From the NCBI GenBank assembly GCA_905221605.1, contig CAJNDS010000743.1, positions 1-64,000 on the forward strand: 64,000 nt of DNA. Reading direction: 5' to 3'. Of this stretch, positions 31,884 through 43,079 are shown in pieces. Source of the stretch: Symbiodinium natans. Taxonomy: Eukaryota > Sar > Dinophyceae > Suessiales > Symbiodiniaceae. Both the position numbers and the translations under genes were made by a program. A model generated the notes under the pieces. That model was not told where the DNA came from and did not search any database. It was given only the letters and a program-made list of their open reading frames with translations. Position 1 is the stretch's first letter. Each line of letters opens with the position of its first letter.

Positions 31884-32936
31884 GCCCCCACTTTTGAAAA
31901 GCCATGCAAGCCTGCTTCAATGCCATACGAAGCCCTTCCAAACCCATCATGCGAGCATTGTGTTTGCAAACAGGGGCTGCGCCCTCCCCCACATCTGGTG
32001 CAAACGTGCTTCACGGCCAAGAAAAAAGAGAGAGAAGCCCAAGCAAAAAAACCCTCAACCACACCCAAGCCAATGCCAAAGCCCTAGAACCAGCCCCAGC
32101 CCCAGCCTTAGCCCTTGCCTAGCTAAGACAGCCACACCTAACCAAAAACGAGCCGCACCTACGCAAAACACATCCTCAAGCGTGCCAGGTGGAGCCAAGC
32201 CAAGCCGCACCTAGAATAAAAAAGAAAATCCGCCTGATAGCGCGAGGCGGCAGCAGAGCTGGGCTTGGATGCAGCTTACGGGACGAGAGGCTGACGTGGA
32301 CCGCCACACCCTCAGCAGACTTGAGGTCGGCAGTTCACAAATGCGCCACGACAAAAGAGGACTGAGACATATACTATAGATTAACTATATATACTCTGAC
32401 TAGCCCCCAAAGAAGTGGCATCAAAGAGTATTTCAGCGGAGCTTTTGTCATTTTTGTTCTCCGGCTGATCAGGACACGCCTCCTCTAGCCCATCGCCCGA
32501 AGGCTGCCGGCCATCGCGTGGTGTGTCATACGTTACGTACAGTGTCCTGGCATGTCCTGGCAACTTTCAGTTCACTTCAATGTGAACAGAATATAGGTGT
32601 GCTTAACACTGAGCAACGAGCCAATGGCTGTCCGAGACATCTTTGAAGAATACAAGAAGGCATGCGAGTCGTGCATTTTAAGCGCTGATGGGAAGTCAGC
32701 AGGTACTTGTATGTTTGTTGCATAGTGTTGCAGATGTTTCAACCTTTTGTTTGCATCAGTGGTCCAAAATCATCGACGCTGTGCACGCAGACCCATGCGT
32801 AGGGCCTCGCAGATCGAATGAATATGTACTATCACTTGGACAGTATACAGGTATAGCCCGAACATTCAAAACACGGCTACATGGAGCGTCGCGGAAGCAA
32901 CTATGCGAACCGTCGGAAGATAGCTCTCGGAGTTTG
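31504..32936. other. no gene recognised; homopolymer tracts
   Basis: G-runs at 31,810-31,830 and a C-run at 31,854-31,880 form an inverted pair of homopolymers. At 32,080-32,110 AGCCCC units repeat. Pro-rich and Gly-rich frames across these are artefacts. Confidence 0.55.
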
Positions 32937-32937
32937 G

Positions 32938-32938
<1 letters not shown>

Positions 32939-32981
<43 letters not shown>

Positions 32982-33042
32982 GGGGGGGGGGGGGGGGGGG
33001 GGGGAGGGGGGGGGGGGGGGGGGTGGGGGGGGGGGGGGGGGG
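32939..33042. repeat. poly-G tract, about 104 bases
   Basis: Almost uninterrupted G with only a few T and A interruptions. It is followed by TTCGGTTTTAGGGTTTGGGG. Such length is prone to sequencing and assembly error, so its true size is uncertain. Confidence 0.9.
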
Positions 33043-33391
33043 TTCGGTTTTAGGGTTTGGGGTTAAGGCTTGTTTGTTCCTTGACTTCGAACTAAACATA
33101 ACAACCACTCGAAGCTTATGTACTGACTGCGTGCTGGCGATGTCGAAGTGAGAGAGAATGTGTGCAGTTTCTCAGCTCGTCTGATTGATCATGATGGATG
33201 GCCGGTTTGATTATCTGACCGAGTTGGCCATTGACAGACTGGCGAACTTAGAGTGCTTTGTAGGTCGCAATGGACGAAGGCAGGGAGCTCAGCAAATCCA
33301 ACAAAAGAGAGTCCCGATGTTCAAACATAGCAGAAAACATTTTAAAAAAACATGCAAGATTTCACCTATTTCACCTTCATACATTTCCCAG

Positions 33392-33799
33392 GAGAGGGCG
33401 GCCAGCGCCGGAAAGGGGCCCAGGGCCGCCAAATTTCCAAGAGCGGCACTTCGAGCGCTTGGAGCGCTTGGAGCGCTTGGAGCACTTGCGCTGGGAGGAA
33501 CGCCAAGGCTAGGAAGAGTAGTTCAATTAGTTCACAGCGATGGGAAACATAGAGAAGCCAAAAATAGCCAAAACAAACTGTTCCCTCCTCCTTTTGCTCC
33601 ACATGTGCACATGACAGCTGTTGCACGCAACTGTCACACCTTTCGGGCTTCAGCTTCAACTCTTTCCTTTGCGTTGCCTCGAATGACAGGCAAAGGTCTA
33701 GAGCGCATGGGAGCCACCACCGCCACCACCGGCTTTCGAAGCCGGAGCCCTCGGAGCCCAGATTCGCCAATCCATCAAAGACTCGAAGACCACAATTAG
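33392..33799 (+). CDS. coiled-coil and Arg/Ser-type exons, 3' end
   Basis: The exon 33392-33507 follows TTCCCAG|G and ends at a GC donor (CGCCAAG|GC). It encodes RGRPAPERGPGPPNFQERHF and then ERLERLERLEHLRWEERQ, in which the triplet Glu-Arg-Leu comes from a 9-bp repeat (GAGCGCTTG). A downstream AATGACAG|G at 33691 opens either a short Ser-rich tail (FRSRSPRSPDSP, stop at 33797-33799) or a longer frame beginning with a Pro run; which frame is used is undecided. No function known. Confidence 0.35.
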   Translation, partial: ERAASAGKGPRAAKFPRAALRALGALGALGALALGGTPRLGRVVQLVHSDGKHREAKNSQNKLFPPPFAPHVHMTAVARNCHTFRASASTLSFALPRMTGKGLERMGATTATTGFRSRSPRSPDSPIHQRLEDHN

Positions 33800-35049
33800 G
33801 GGCACCCTCCTGAGGGCCGGCACCTCCCCCACGAGCAAGGGGACTCCATGCACCGCAGTTCACTGCAAGGGTTGCAAGGCGCAACAGTCATCAGAAATGT
33901 TCAGAAGATCTGATCCATGCTGGAAAATTTCTGTGAGGTTGGCAGAGACGAGGTGACTGCGGCCATGCACCGTTTTTATGTCAAATGGGAGCCTTCATAT
34001 GGTTCATCGACTTGAACAATGCATGATTTGCAGGACTGACAGATGGCAGGCCTCACTGTGGCATTTTCCGGAACTCTCAAAACAAATTCAGCACATTTCA
34101 AAACGCATCCTGCGTTTGGGGATTGTATTGTGCTGTAGGCGCGGAGCTTCGAAAATTATGTCGGATGCGTGGCCTGGAACTACCACGATCGTCCTCTTGG
34201 AGAGCTTCAGGCTCCAGCGCTGAAAAGAGACTTTGGGGTCCAGGGCTCAGGGCCACGGCCAACACAAGCCCTGTAGGTTTTGGCACAGCGCGTGACGTGG
34301 GTACTCGAACTAACTAACCGTGGGGTGAAGTTTCAGGCGCTCATTCGTTCCCACACCCCCTCTCCCGCACGAACTCACTTCTACTGCTGTTCTCCGCGAT
34401 CGCCATCCTTCCTCGTAAGGCCCACATGCGAGACGACCAGGCACCGCCGCAGCATGCAGACTGGCGCTTGCACTTTTGTTGATCAAGCAGGCTAGCTCTG
34501 TTTTTACAGTATTATGGGTACAACCCCTTCGTAATGACCCTACATTGATTGTATCATTTTTTTCGGAGGGGTGGTCAATATTGATAGACACGCACGGAGA
34601 GGGGAGGAGGGAGGGAGGGGGGAACATTGATAGCGCCACATCGTATTTGAAAGGGATGCACGATATAAGGGTATATTTTGAAAGAAAATGCCGCACAAAC
34701 ATGTGCTCACAGAGGCTGTGTTCTAGATCTCCTGTCCGAAACATGTGACTGCAAAGATCCGGCCAAGACATGGGTTGGGGCAGGATAGTCGCCATGCTAG
34801 TCACGCGCGAGAGCGCGCGCGAATCAGGGCTAGCTTTCGTTAGCCTCTGCCTGGCCTCTCAGTACGTATGGCACTATTTGGCACTTGTGCCGAAGCGAGG
34901 CACATGAGGCACGGGTTGCGGCCTGGCAACGGCTCCTCCTCCCCAAGGAAAATTTCAGGCCTGCTGCTCAATCCTGCTGTAGTCACTTTCTTTTGCCGCG
35001 GAACAAAAGATGCCATCTCATAGCCACGCCATGAGGCTTTCGGACCTGA
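33800..35049. other. no gene recognised
   Basis: Overlapping short frames only. A G/A-rich run lies near 34,595-34,625. No repeat or RNA gene recognised. Confidence 0.45.
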
Positions 35050-35304
35050 ATGCCGCTGGGATTGCATGTAGCTTGCCCTGGTGAGATATTTGAGGAATCT
35101 GCGCGGGCACTGAGGACTCTCATCAGAAGACTCTGGCAGGCAGAGGGTTCGTCAATGGAAGCTCAATTTGTGGGAGTCACATTTAGGGTTTTCCGCAAAA
35201 ACTGGAGGCCGGCCCAACTTGCCTCCGCTACCGCTGCATGGGCGAAACGAGGCCCGGATGCGACACGTCTTGAGGTCCTGAGGCTTCAAGGAGGTGGAAC
35301 ATGA
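35050..35304 (+). CDS. candidate exon, unidentified
   Basis: The frame contains EIFEESARALRTLIRRLWQA and, after a short gap, FRKNWRPAQLASATAAWAKR, of mixed globular composition with regular helices. The acceptor may be TGGTGAG at about 35,082. The frame closes at TGA 35,302-35,304. No domain recognised. Confidence 0.3.
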   Translation: MPLGLHVACPGEIFEESARALRTLIRRLWQAEGSSMEAQFVGVTFRVFRKNWRPAQLASATAAWAKRGPDATRLEVLRLQGGGT

Positions 35305-35523
35305 ACGTACATGAAGTTCGCATGTGGTACTCAGGATTATTCTGGTAGTTCAACAAATTCTCCTTGGCAGGAGTTCGAGCAGAAGGGGAACACCTTTCGC
35401 TGAGCGAAAGATGCGAAAGCTGACCTAGCTTCAATACAATTCATTTCAGAGCTCGCATAGGGCAGAATCGTCTAGGCCGGAGTCAACTGGCCCAAACGGA
35501 GATTCGTTTTCAGGGGCCCAAAG

Positions 35524-35640
35524 GTACTTGGCTCCGAAGGCACGCTGCGAATTGTGCAAGTGCCGAAAAAGCATGGAGAGCCCTGAGCAGCGAGTGAAAA
35601 ATGGACGGTGGAGCCTGACATGGAACGAACGCGCGAAGAC
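35524..35640 (+). CDS. candidate exon, Cys-containing
   Basis: After TTTTCAGGGGCCCAAAG|G the frame reads YLAPKARCELCKCRKSMESP and then a basic segment, including a C-x2-C-x-C cluster. It is too short to name a zinc-binding fold. It lies upstream of the dehydrogenase gene on the same strand but is probably unrelated. Confidence 0.25.
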
Positions 35641-36305
35641 ACCGTGTCGCTTTCCGGTCGTTGCTGCTTTTATTTATTGTTGTTTTTTGTGTGGGGGCCG
35701 GAGGGGGGGGGGGGTGATTTACGCAACAATGAATCCCACATGTTTGACCTCTTTGCGTGAGTTGCTTTTGCCCAAATTTGCCCAGCCAGTTTCCGACAAA
35801 GTTCCACTCACCAGCTGCCCTGCTCCCATGGTGGACACCATTTGCGTCTCGGCAGTGGACGTGGTACTTGAAATTCAGTCCAGGAGTCTAAATCTCCAGC
35901 GCCTTTTCTCGAAAGCCTTAAGGCATGGGCTGTCATGACAAGAGCTGCTCTTTCGAAGCGATGCGATTGCAGCGGCGAGCCCTGGGCGAGCACCTGGGCG
36001 AGCATCTTTGCCATCTTTGCGCATGATTCTGTTTGAATTCTCTTTTTGGCCTAGAGGCGCCTCTTACTCGTAAGCGGAATACGAGAGTTTGGATTTCCCT
36101 GAAGTCATGTTCTCGGATATGCCGCCAGTCTTCCTCTTAATTAGCAAAATCTGGAGTTAATTGTTGACGAACGCCCGTCCCTGAAGCAAACACAGTTAAA
36201 GCTTAATTTCCCAGACAAGAGGACCCTGCTTGACAATTAGGCTGTGTAGCTTGCGGAACTTCAAAGCCACATGGAATAGTCTGCCAAAATGGTCATACAG
36301 GTTCT

Positions 36306-36318
36306 CATTTTGGCTCAA
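36306..36318 (+). promoter_or_regulatory. possible relic spliced-leader sequence
   Basis: CATTTTGGCTCAA equals the 3' part of the dinoflagellate spliced leader (CCGTAGCCATTTTGGCTCAAG) and is followed two bases later by ATGGCG (36321). Relict leaders mark genes derived from trans-spliced mRNA that was copied back into the genome. A 13-base match by chance in 64 kb is unlikely but possible. The ATG frame meets a stop after five codons unless an intron starts within it. Confidence 0.45.
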
Positions 36319-36697
36319 ATATGGCGTTAAGATCCTAGGCTCGCTGTATGGGTGTCATCGACAGTTTTTGATAAAGCCGCAGAGCGATGCCTTCTATTCG
36401 ATTTGGGACAACGGCCTGGCGATTCAATGTTGTAGGGCCCCCCTCACAAATAATACGTTCATACTTATCCCACAACAGTGTGGCGGGGGGGGAGGGGGGG
36501 GCATTTCGGGGGTGGGCGGGGGGGTCGCTGGCGTCTCTGGTCTCTGGTTCTTGAGCTCAGAAGGGTTGGCAGCCCTTCCTTCAGCTTGCGTTATTAAGCT
36601 TAGGAGGATGAATGCGGGGAAATGCCCAGTAATGGATCTGAAGTTTTTCTTCCGGGTTCACGTGTTTAGTACATTTGCATAAAGTCCACTGCGCAAG

Positions 36698-39600
36698 GCA
36701 CGACGTTCTTATTGACATGAAGTATTGCGGAGTTTGCCACAGTGACCTGCACACCGCAGCAGCGCATCTGGAGGGTGTCATGGGTGCAGCGGCTCAGGCT
36801 GCACATGAGCGTTTCTTATGCTACCCAGTTCCACCTCTATGGGCCGTTGCTGGCTGTTGCAACCCCGTTCTAAGCATTCCAGCACTTGCCTGCAACTCCC
36901 ATGAATGCAGCTGGTTTTCAATCAGGGGGTGTTGTCTTGTGGAGTGCAACAGAGTAGCATGCCCGGCAACTCGTTTGGTTCGGGCACCCCCTGCCAAGGT
37001 GGAATACCCCTGTGTTCCCGGGCACGAACTTGCAGGAGTCGTTGCAGAAGTTGGCCCGAAGGCCGTGCCACACCCCGACCCCGCCTTCTGTACAGTGGTT
37101 ACCGACAGAGACAGGCGCAGCCCTGACCGTGGCCTGGAAGGTCACGAAATTCCAAGTCGGAGACCACATCGGCGTGGGCTGCATGGTCGATTCCTGTCTT
37201 GCTTGTGACAAATGCAAGCAGGGTATCTTGCCTGCGCCATGGACATTCTTCTTCTGTTATTTCGGTGGTATTGAATGCCGACCTCTCAACCAATCGCTGT
37301 GGCCACATGAGCTTGTAGCAAGTCCTTGTGACAATTCGGCTGAGGCTTCGAGCAAAAGTGCTCAAAACAAGTCGGCACCTATGCCGGCAAGGACTGGTCG
37401 GGACGTGCAGCCACGCCGGGACGGAAGACAACCATAGGCGGCCGTCGTTGTAGTTCGAAGTCCTTGAAATCCTAGTTCCTGGCTAACTGCACTGTCAGGT
37501 GGCTACACCACCAGAATGGTCGTCCAAGAGCACTTTGGCATTCAGATTCCCAAGGACCGAGCCTATTTCTTCCGACGCTCTGCAGCTGCTAATCGAAGGC
37601 AGGAAGCTCAGTAGCTGAGCACACTTGACACGTTTTGGGATACTATACTCCCCCATAGAACTGAAAGTGTACTCTTCTTTGAGGCTTATGAACTCAGCAA
37701 CTAAGGAAGAAGGGGAACTAAGTCGGGGTTGGCAGGTCTAAGGGGGAGTTGGAAGAGGAGGATGCACTGGAACATACTGGAACCCTTCAAACTACTTGCC
37801 AAGGCAAGGCATGAGGTAAGAGAAAGGACCGGCGGACAGTGTGATTTGTTGATGGGGACAAATGGCATCAAGGCCCATCATGAGTCTTGAGTGTAATCTA
37901 GCGAATCAGGCTTGGACCGCGAAGTAGGTTCTGACATACCTCTCCAGAGCGGATGTGAAAGTTGTGGGCTGTGACACGATGTGAACCTGAATTCCTTGCT
38001 GCGTGGTTCGTCCAGCTAGGTCGGCGCCAAAAAACCTTTTCTGTTCCTTGCGAGTGAGAGTGGATTCGTGGGGCTTGTGGTTAGGAAGCAGTACCCTGTT
38101 TCCATGACAAGGCTTCGTTAACAGAGACAACGATCACCGAACAGTGACAGGGTTTTGAGTTTGCCTGCGGCTATGATCAGATGGGAGGAACCTGCTGGGA
38201 GACCAGATTCGCACCCTCCGCCGGTTAGGAATATGGGGCTTACTTAGCATACTAGGACTTCAAGGCAAAAACGTTGACTGTGTTTGGAGGACTACCCGCT
38301 GGAGATGGCTGGCCCGGTGATGTGCGCTGGCATCACCATGTACGATCCACTAAAGGTGAATGGCGCCAAAGCAGGAAGCAACCTGGCTGTTTGTCAGCTA
38401 GACGGCATCGGGTTGCCGTCCAGCTGCTGCCATTGCAGCGCAAAAAAAGGCAAGTGGAGCTGAAAGTTTTATCAAGCAGATTGCACAGCGTGCGCACCAG
38501 TAGAGTTTTTCGACGGTAGTGCTGTTAAGAGGAATGCATCCGCAGCAGCTGACCTGTGGCAATGCGATTTTCGAGCGCACTGTCCCCGTAGACAACTCAT
38601 GAATGGTTCTTCCTTATGACATCACACCTTCTCGGAGCACTTGAGGCAAAGTTGGCATCGTGGGCCTGGGGGGGCTCGGCGTTATGGGCGTGAAGATTGC
38701 CAAGGCCATTGGGGTGGTCAATGGAAGGGAGCTAGACCGACGATCCGGACCTTTGCCATGCTTCAGCTGTTGAGGGAGTTCCTGAGGGTATGTGGTGTGT
38801 TCGCAAGTGCTCAAGGTCAGGTTCTCTTGGTGTCACGGCAGTCAGTTTTTGGGGCAGTCGCTTGCAGTAGCTCAGTATCGGTACCATGCACCTTGCTACC
38901 CATACTCTCTATCTTGCAGCTCCGGTGCTCTACTCGGCCAAGGGTGCCAAGCAGCCTGAGAAACCTTCATGACCCTTCATGTTGTCCACTCGAAACAATG
39001 CGCCTGGCTCCCTGCTCCGTTCCACGCGGCGCTGCCAAAAAAACTCCAGCTCGAAAACTGTGCTGGTTCCGCAGGGCTTTGTGCAAGCCTCTTGGTTCCA
39101 AAAAGCTAAGCTGACATGCCCCGGCCAGAACAAGTCAAGGGAGAGAAGCAGCCGCCGCAGCCGCAGCCGCAGCAGCAGCAGCAAAAGCATAAGGCGAAAA
39201 TGGTTTTGAAGCGGAAGAGAAGCGCGCGCCGAGCAGCTGGATGCGCAGCACGTCTCTTTTCACTGGTGTTGTGGCAAGCGCAACGCCTTCCCACCACCAA
39301 TACCCCCACTGCACTACAACTCCACTTGCATCTTCCATGGATTTCCATGGTGTTTCGGACGACGATGTTGGCAGATTATGCCGCTGTACACAATCCCCAG
39401 CAACACAACGGATCTCCGTTTACATCATGCAGCATCATGTGGCATCATGTCACCCTGACGGTCCTGAAACGGGTGACCCGAGATGGTCCGAGCGCCACGG
39501 TGATCAACGATGCGTGTTTTTTACAGTTGAAAGGTTCAAAAAGGGTATCAATGGTACTTTTGTTTGGCTGCGGTTCTGGAATCCAATGCACCCTTCGGAG

Positions 39601-41246
39601 AACTCTCAAGGCCAAATGCCAGTCTCGCCAAGCTGTTTCCGACCCTCCTGACTTTCTTGAGGAGCGGCTACGGGACCAGCGCTTTTCGCACACTGCCCGC
39701 CACTGTTTGGCAAAAGTTTTCTCGTCACTTGCTGAACTTCTCGGTTTGTCTGCCAGCCGGTGCCTTGAAAACTCCTGGCTCGGGTCACTTTTGCTCGGCG
39801 TCGGCTGTAGACAATCACAACCTGCCGACGGGATCAATACCCTGAGTGTCTGGATGCAGACCTGGTTTTGGATGTTTTGGTTTTGCGTGCTGGGATGTGC
39901 TGGGGTCCTGATTGTAACGAAGACTCGCGGCGACCAGCTATCGAAGTGTCTGGTGAGCCGCCAGGCCGCTTTTGCACACCAATCTCATCCGCTTTCTATC
40001 CCGCTGGAACGGCGCCATCATAGGGTCAGTCCATGGCTTGAGTTCGACATGGACTGCAATTGCAACCCTGCAATGTGTTGAGAAGCTGCTGTCACTTCGT
40101 CCTGAAAAGGAAGAAGCCCCATTGTCGAGGCTATGGGATGCGAAGCTATTGCTATCTCCCGCGCCGAGAACAAACGTAGCTTTGCCATGGAGAGCTGTGG
40201 GGCGTCCGGATACATCGCCCCTCGGCAAGCCATGCACGGATCATTTTTAAGCCTGGAATGACACGGAATGACACCTTTGCACTGTTTCAGGGTTTCACAC
40301 CATCATGGGAATAAACGCTTCCAGCTCATTCCATTTGGATTCTTGTTCGGCAGCTGCCTGTTGGATGTAAACTGATTGAAAAATTCCTGCATACGTACGA
40401 GACTTACGATGCTCCCATTCAAGCTATTGATTGTTACTTCCAGTAGGTGAACCAAAGAAAGCTGTTGTAGTCAGGTTGACACGCAGCTCAACCAAGGCCT
40501 CTACCATTGAGGAGCAAAGAGCGAAGCACGAGAACACCTTTGACATCATCATCAATACCATCCCCACGGACAGCTTTGCCGAAGATTCATTCTTAAGGGC
40601 CTTGGGTCATCACCCTCAAAGTGTCAGGTTTGACCTCCTAGAAGTGCTGCGCAGGCATCATTTCCCCTCCAAAGGGCGTCCAGGTTCGAAAGAATAAGCA
40701 GTAAAGTCTATTAAGTAGTGTCCGCGATGCCTTAAACTTGATGCAGTAGACTTGTCGAAGTACCTGCATAGAGCCGCATCATTTTTTGTTTTGGGTGTCT
40801 TACGACGGTCACATCTGAATTTACTTTCCCTTCCTGCTCCACGGCATTGTCAGCACGTGCACCTCCACCGCAGTCTCTGCTGCAGACTGTCCAGGACCAT
40901 GACACGACTATTTACACAAAGATGCTAAAACCTGACGGCGTGCACATCCTCCTTGGCCTGCATGCCTCGATGTTTGGCGCTTTCATTTTGTCCAAGTTCA
41001 CGAAGCAGGCTCCTATACGTTTGGGGCTTGGGGTTCTGGAGTTAGAGTATTCAGGGCCTTCAGGGGCTGCCAAGCAACCTCGAAAGGCTCGTGTGAAGAT
41101 GTCCGGCATCGGGGGCATCCCCAACACTCAGGAGGTCGCTCTTGATGCGTTGGCATTTTCTCCGATCTTCCCAGCGTAGCATGCGTAGTCGTAGCCATGC
41201 GTACCCACGTGTAGCTTGAAGCGTGGGGGGGGGGGGGGGGGGGGGT

Positions 41247-41293
<47 letters not shown>

Positions 41294-42042
41294 GGTGGGG
41301 GGGGGGTGGGGGGGGGGGTGGTGGGGGGGGGGGGGGGGGGGGGGGTGGTGGGGGGGGGGGGGTGGTGGGGGGGGGGGGGGGGGTGTGGGGGGGGGGGGTG
41401 GTGGTGGGGGGGGGGGGGGGGGGAATGGGCAGAGCATGTCTTGATATGTCTTGTGTAGGTCGCACTTACTCACGAACGGAGGTCATCGACCTGTGCGCAA
41501 AGAACAAGATCCTCGCCTGAGGAACTTTCAAGCAAATTCTATCATAACGTAAATATAGAAAGCCCTCAGTATATGCAGCTTGTTGCAGTATCATTTCAAT
41601 GGCTACCGGCTGCAATCAGTCATGCTTCAACAAACCCATGAACATGGCGTTTCGTCAGAGGGCAACCGCAACTGCTTTCGGTGGTGTTTCTGAGCATACT
41701 TAGGTCTGCTGAATGTTCCTCCAGGGTTTCACGTACTTTCGGACTGTCGAAATCTCTCTGAGCGCCTCACAATGCCCTGTCCCGGACCATGCAGGTGCTG
41801 CCACAATCTCACAACTCAAGCTATAAGGAACCTGTACGTGCTGTTACTTTGCGTCAACTCGAGTCCCGAAGCTGTTCCAACCTGTAAGGATCTACCCTGA
41901 GATCGAGCTTCATCCCGTTACGGAGCTGAACCGGATCTATGAGAAGCTGGACGGTTCCAATGATGCCGGCAAGCGCTACGTCCTGGATATCGAGCGCACG
42001 TTGGGTGAGGACAGGAGGCTTAAGATGGCGTATTTTCCTTAA
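36698..42042 (+). CDS. zinc alcohol dehydrogenase, cinnamyl-alcohol-dehydrogenase type
   Basis: An NADP(H)-dependent medium-chain dehydrogenase that interconverts aldehydes and primary alcohols. Exons as seen: 36698-~36770 (catalytic zinc region, YCGVCHSDLH); 36999-37061 (YPCVPGHELAGVVAEVG); 37141-~37221 (structural zinc lobe, GVGCMVDSCLACDKC); ~37372-37437; 37499-37554 (GGYTTRMVVQEHFGIQIPK); 38290-38374 (MAGPVMCAGITMYDPLK, third catalytic zinc ligand Cys); 38646-~38712 (nucleotide loop KVGIVGLGGLGVMGVKIAKA); 40475-40568 (LTRSSTK, then FDIIINTIPT); 40895-41008 (MLKPDGVHILLGLHASM); 41087-41134 (SGIGGIPNTQE); 41482-41507 (VIDLCAKNK); 41889-42042 (YPEIELHPVTELNRIYEKLD, then RYVLDIERTL). Donors are GT, GC and GA, while acceptors are nearly all AG|G. 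The N-terminal exon, about ten residues holding the fourth structural-zinc cysteine, and a piece before LTRSS are missing or in microexons. The family is sure; whether the gene is intact is not. Confidence 0.85.
39116..40081 (+). other. open frame inside a dehydrogenase intron
   Basis: A 321-codon frame, the longest on the + strand of this region, falls in the intron between the dehydrogenase exons ending at ~38712 and starting at 40475. It starts with a Pro/Gln run made by CCG/CAG repeats, and shorter frames are open in both other phases and on the - strand. No domain is recognised, although a hydrophobic segment (WFWMFWFCVLGCAGVLIV) near residue 265 could span a membrane. I regard it as most likely fortuitous. 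Confidence 0.3.
41223..41423. repeat. 200-base G-rich tract in a dehydrogenase intron
   Basis: Poly-G broken by GGT and GT units, inside the intron between exons 41087-41134 and 41482-41507. Translations in any frame (poly-Gly, poly-Pro) are artefacts. Confidence 0.95.
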
Positions 42043-42749
42043 GCTTAGCGCTAGTTTAGCGTTTATAGGGTTTTGTAAATCTAGGTCGCCTATGGTGGTA
42101 GCTTGCTCCCACTGCTTTAGGGAGAACAGGGAGAGAGGTTCCCCTTTAGATGTCCTCCAGTCCAGTATCTCCAGTCGTGGTGTCCCTGGCCTCCCCGGAA
42201 AGGCTGACCCTTTCGTCTACCTACTGGGAGAAGCCAAATAGACTTAGATGTTCCTGGGAGTTCCACTTCTGACGTTTCGCTTTGCTTGGCTGCTTGTGTA
42301 CTTCCATGGTGGGTTGAAAAAAGTTCTTTTGACGCGCCAGCCTCGGGCTTTGCCCGAAAGCGAGCACTTGGAGACATAGACGCTGCTCGACAAAACCAAA
42401 AGATCCAAAAGCCCCGAATCATTCCAAAAAGCATCCTCGTGCATCTCCACATAACCGCATCTAGACCATGTTCTCTCAGCACGATGTCAGGACACCTTCC
42501 AAAAACCGATGGGCGAAGCCACGAAGCTGGCGCATGGGAATGCTCAGGTCCCCGGCTAGAGTCCATTGTGATAGTGAACTCCCGCTCATAAGTCAAATTG
42601 CGAGTAGTACACAGTACACAAGTAGCGTTGACCATTACGTTAACGAAATCCACTGAGTTGCTTAGCGCTTAACTAGGGAGAGACACAAAGTGTTATGATC
42701 TTTACGACTTATGCCCGACCTCCAGCAGTGAGGGACGACTTGGGTCCAG
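42043..42749. other. 3' flank of the dehydrogenase, no gene recognised
   Basis: A - strand frame (42117-42653, 178 codons) is open but has no domain or splice support. Nothing else recognised. Confidence 0.4.
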
Positions 42750-42823
42750 GAAGAGCATGTCAAGCTCTCCAGACACGAGGAACACGAGGAACACGATGAC
42801 GAGCAGCTCCGGCAGCAGAGCAG
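42750..42823 (+). CDS. internal coiled-coil exon
   Basis: 74 nt between GGTCCAG|G and AG|GTTAG, encoding EEHVKLSRHEEHEEHDDEQL then RQQS. The acidic/His heptad composition is typical of coiled coils. Neighbouring exons may lie at about 42,955 (KAVRKWKEKACNLTLLHFGA), but the join is not established. Confidence 0.4.
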
Positions 42824-43079
42824 GTTAGACCTAAGAGACCAGCACGCCAGGAGACCCCCAGGAGAGCAGCACCAGGAGACCACCAGGAAGCACCTCATCC
42901 TAAGAAACACCAGCAGACCATGAGAAAACCTGGGAGATCACAGCTCGCCCAACAGAAAGCCGTGCGCAAATGGAAAGAAAAAGCATGCAACTTGACTTTG
43001 CTGCATTTTGGTGCCATTGGAGCTCCAGACGTTCTCCGCGTACACCTTTGTACTATACTTTCGAGCGACCAGAGCTTCA

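Noticed and set aside
32688-33108. Poly-Gly and poly-Pro frames
   Set aside because: Translations of a G homopolymer tract.
41013-41520. Poly-Gly and poly-Pro frames up to 150 codons
   Set aside because: They arise from the G-rich tract inside an intron of the dehydrogenase gene.
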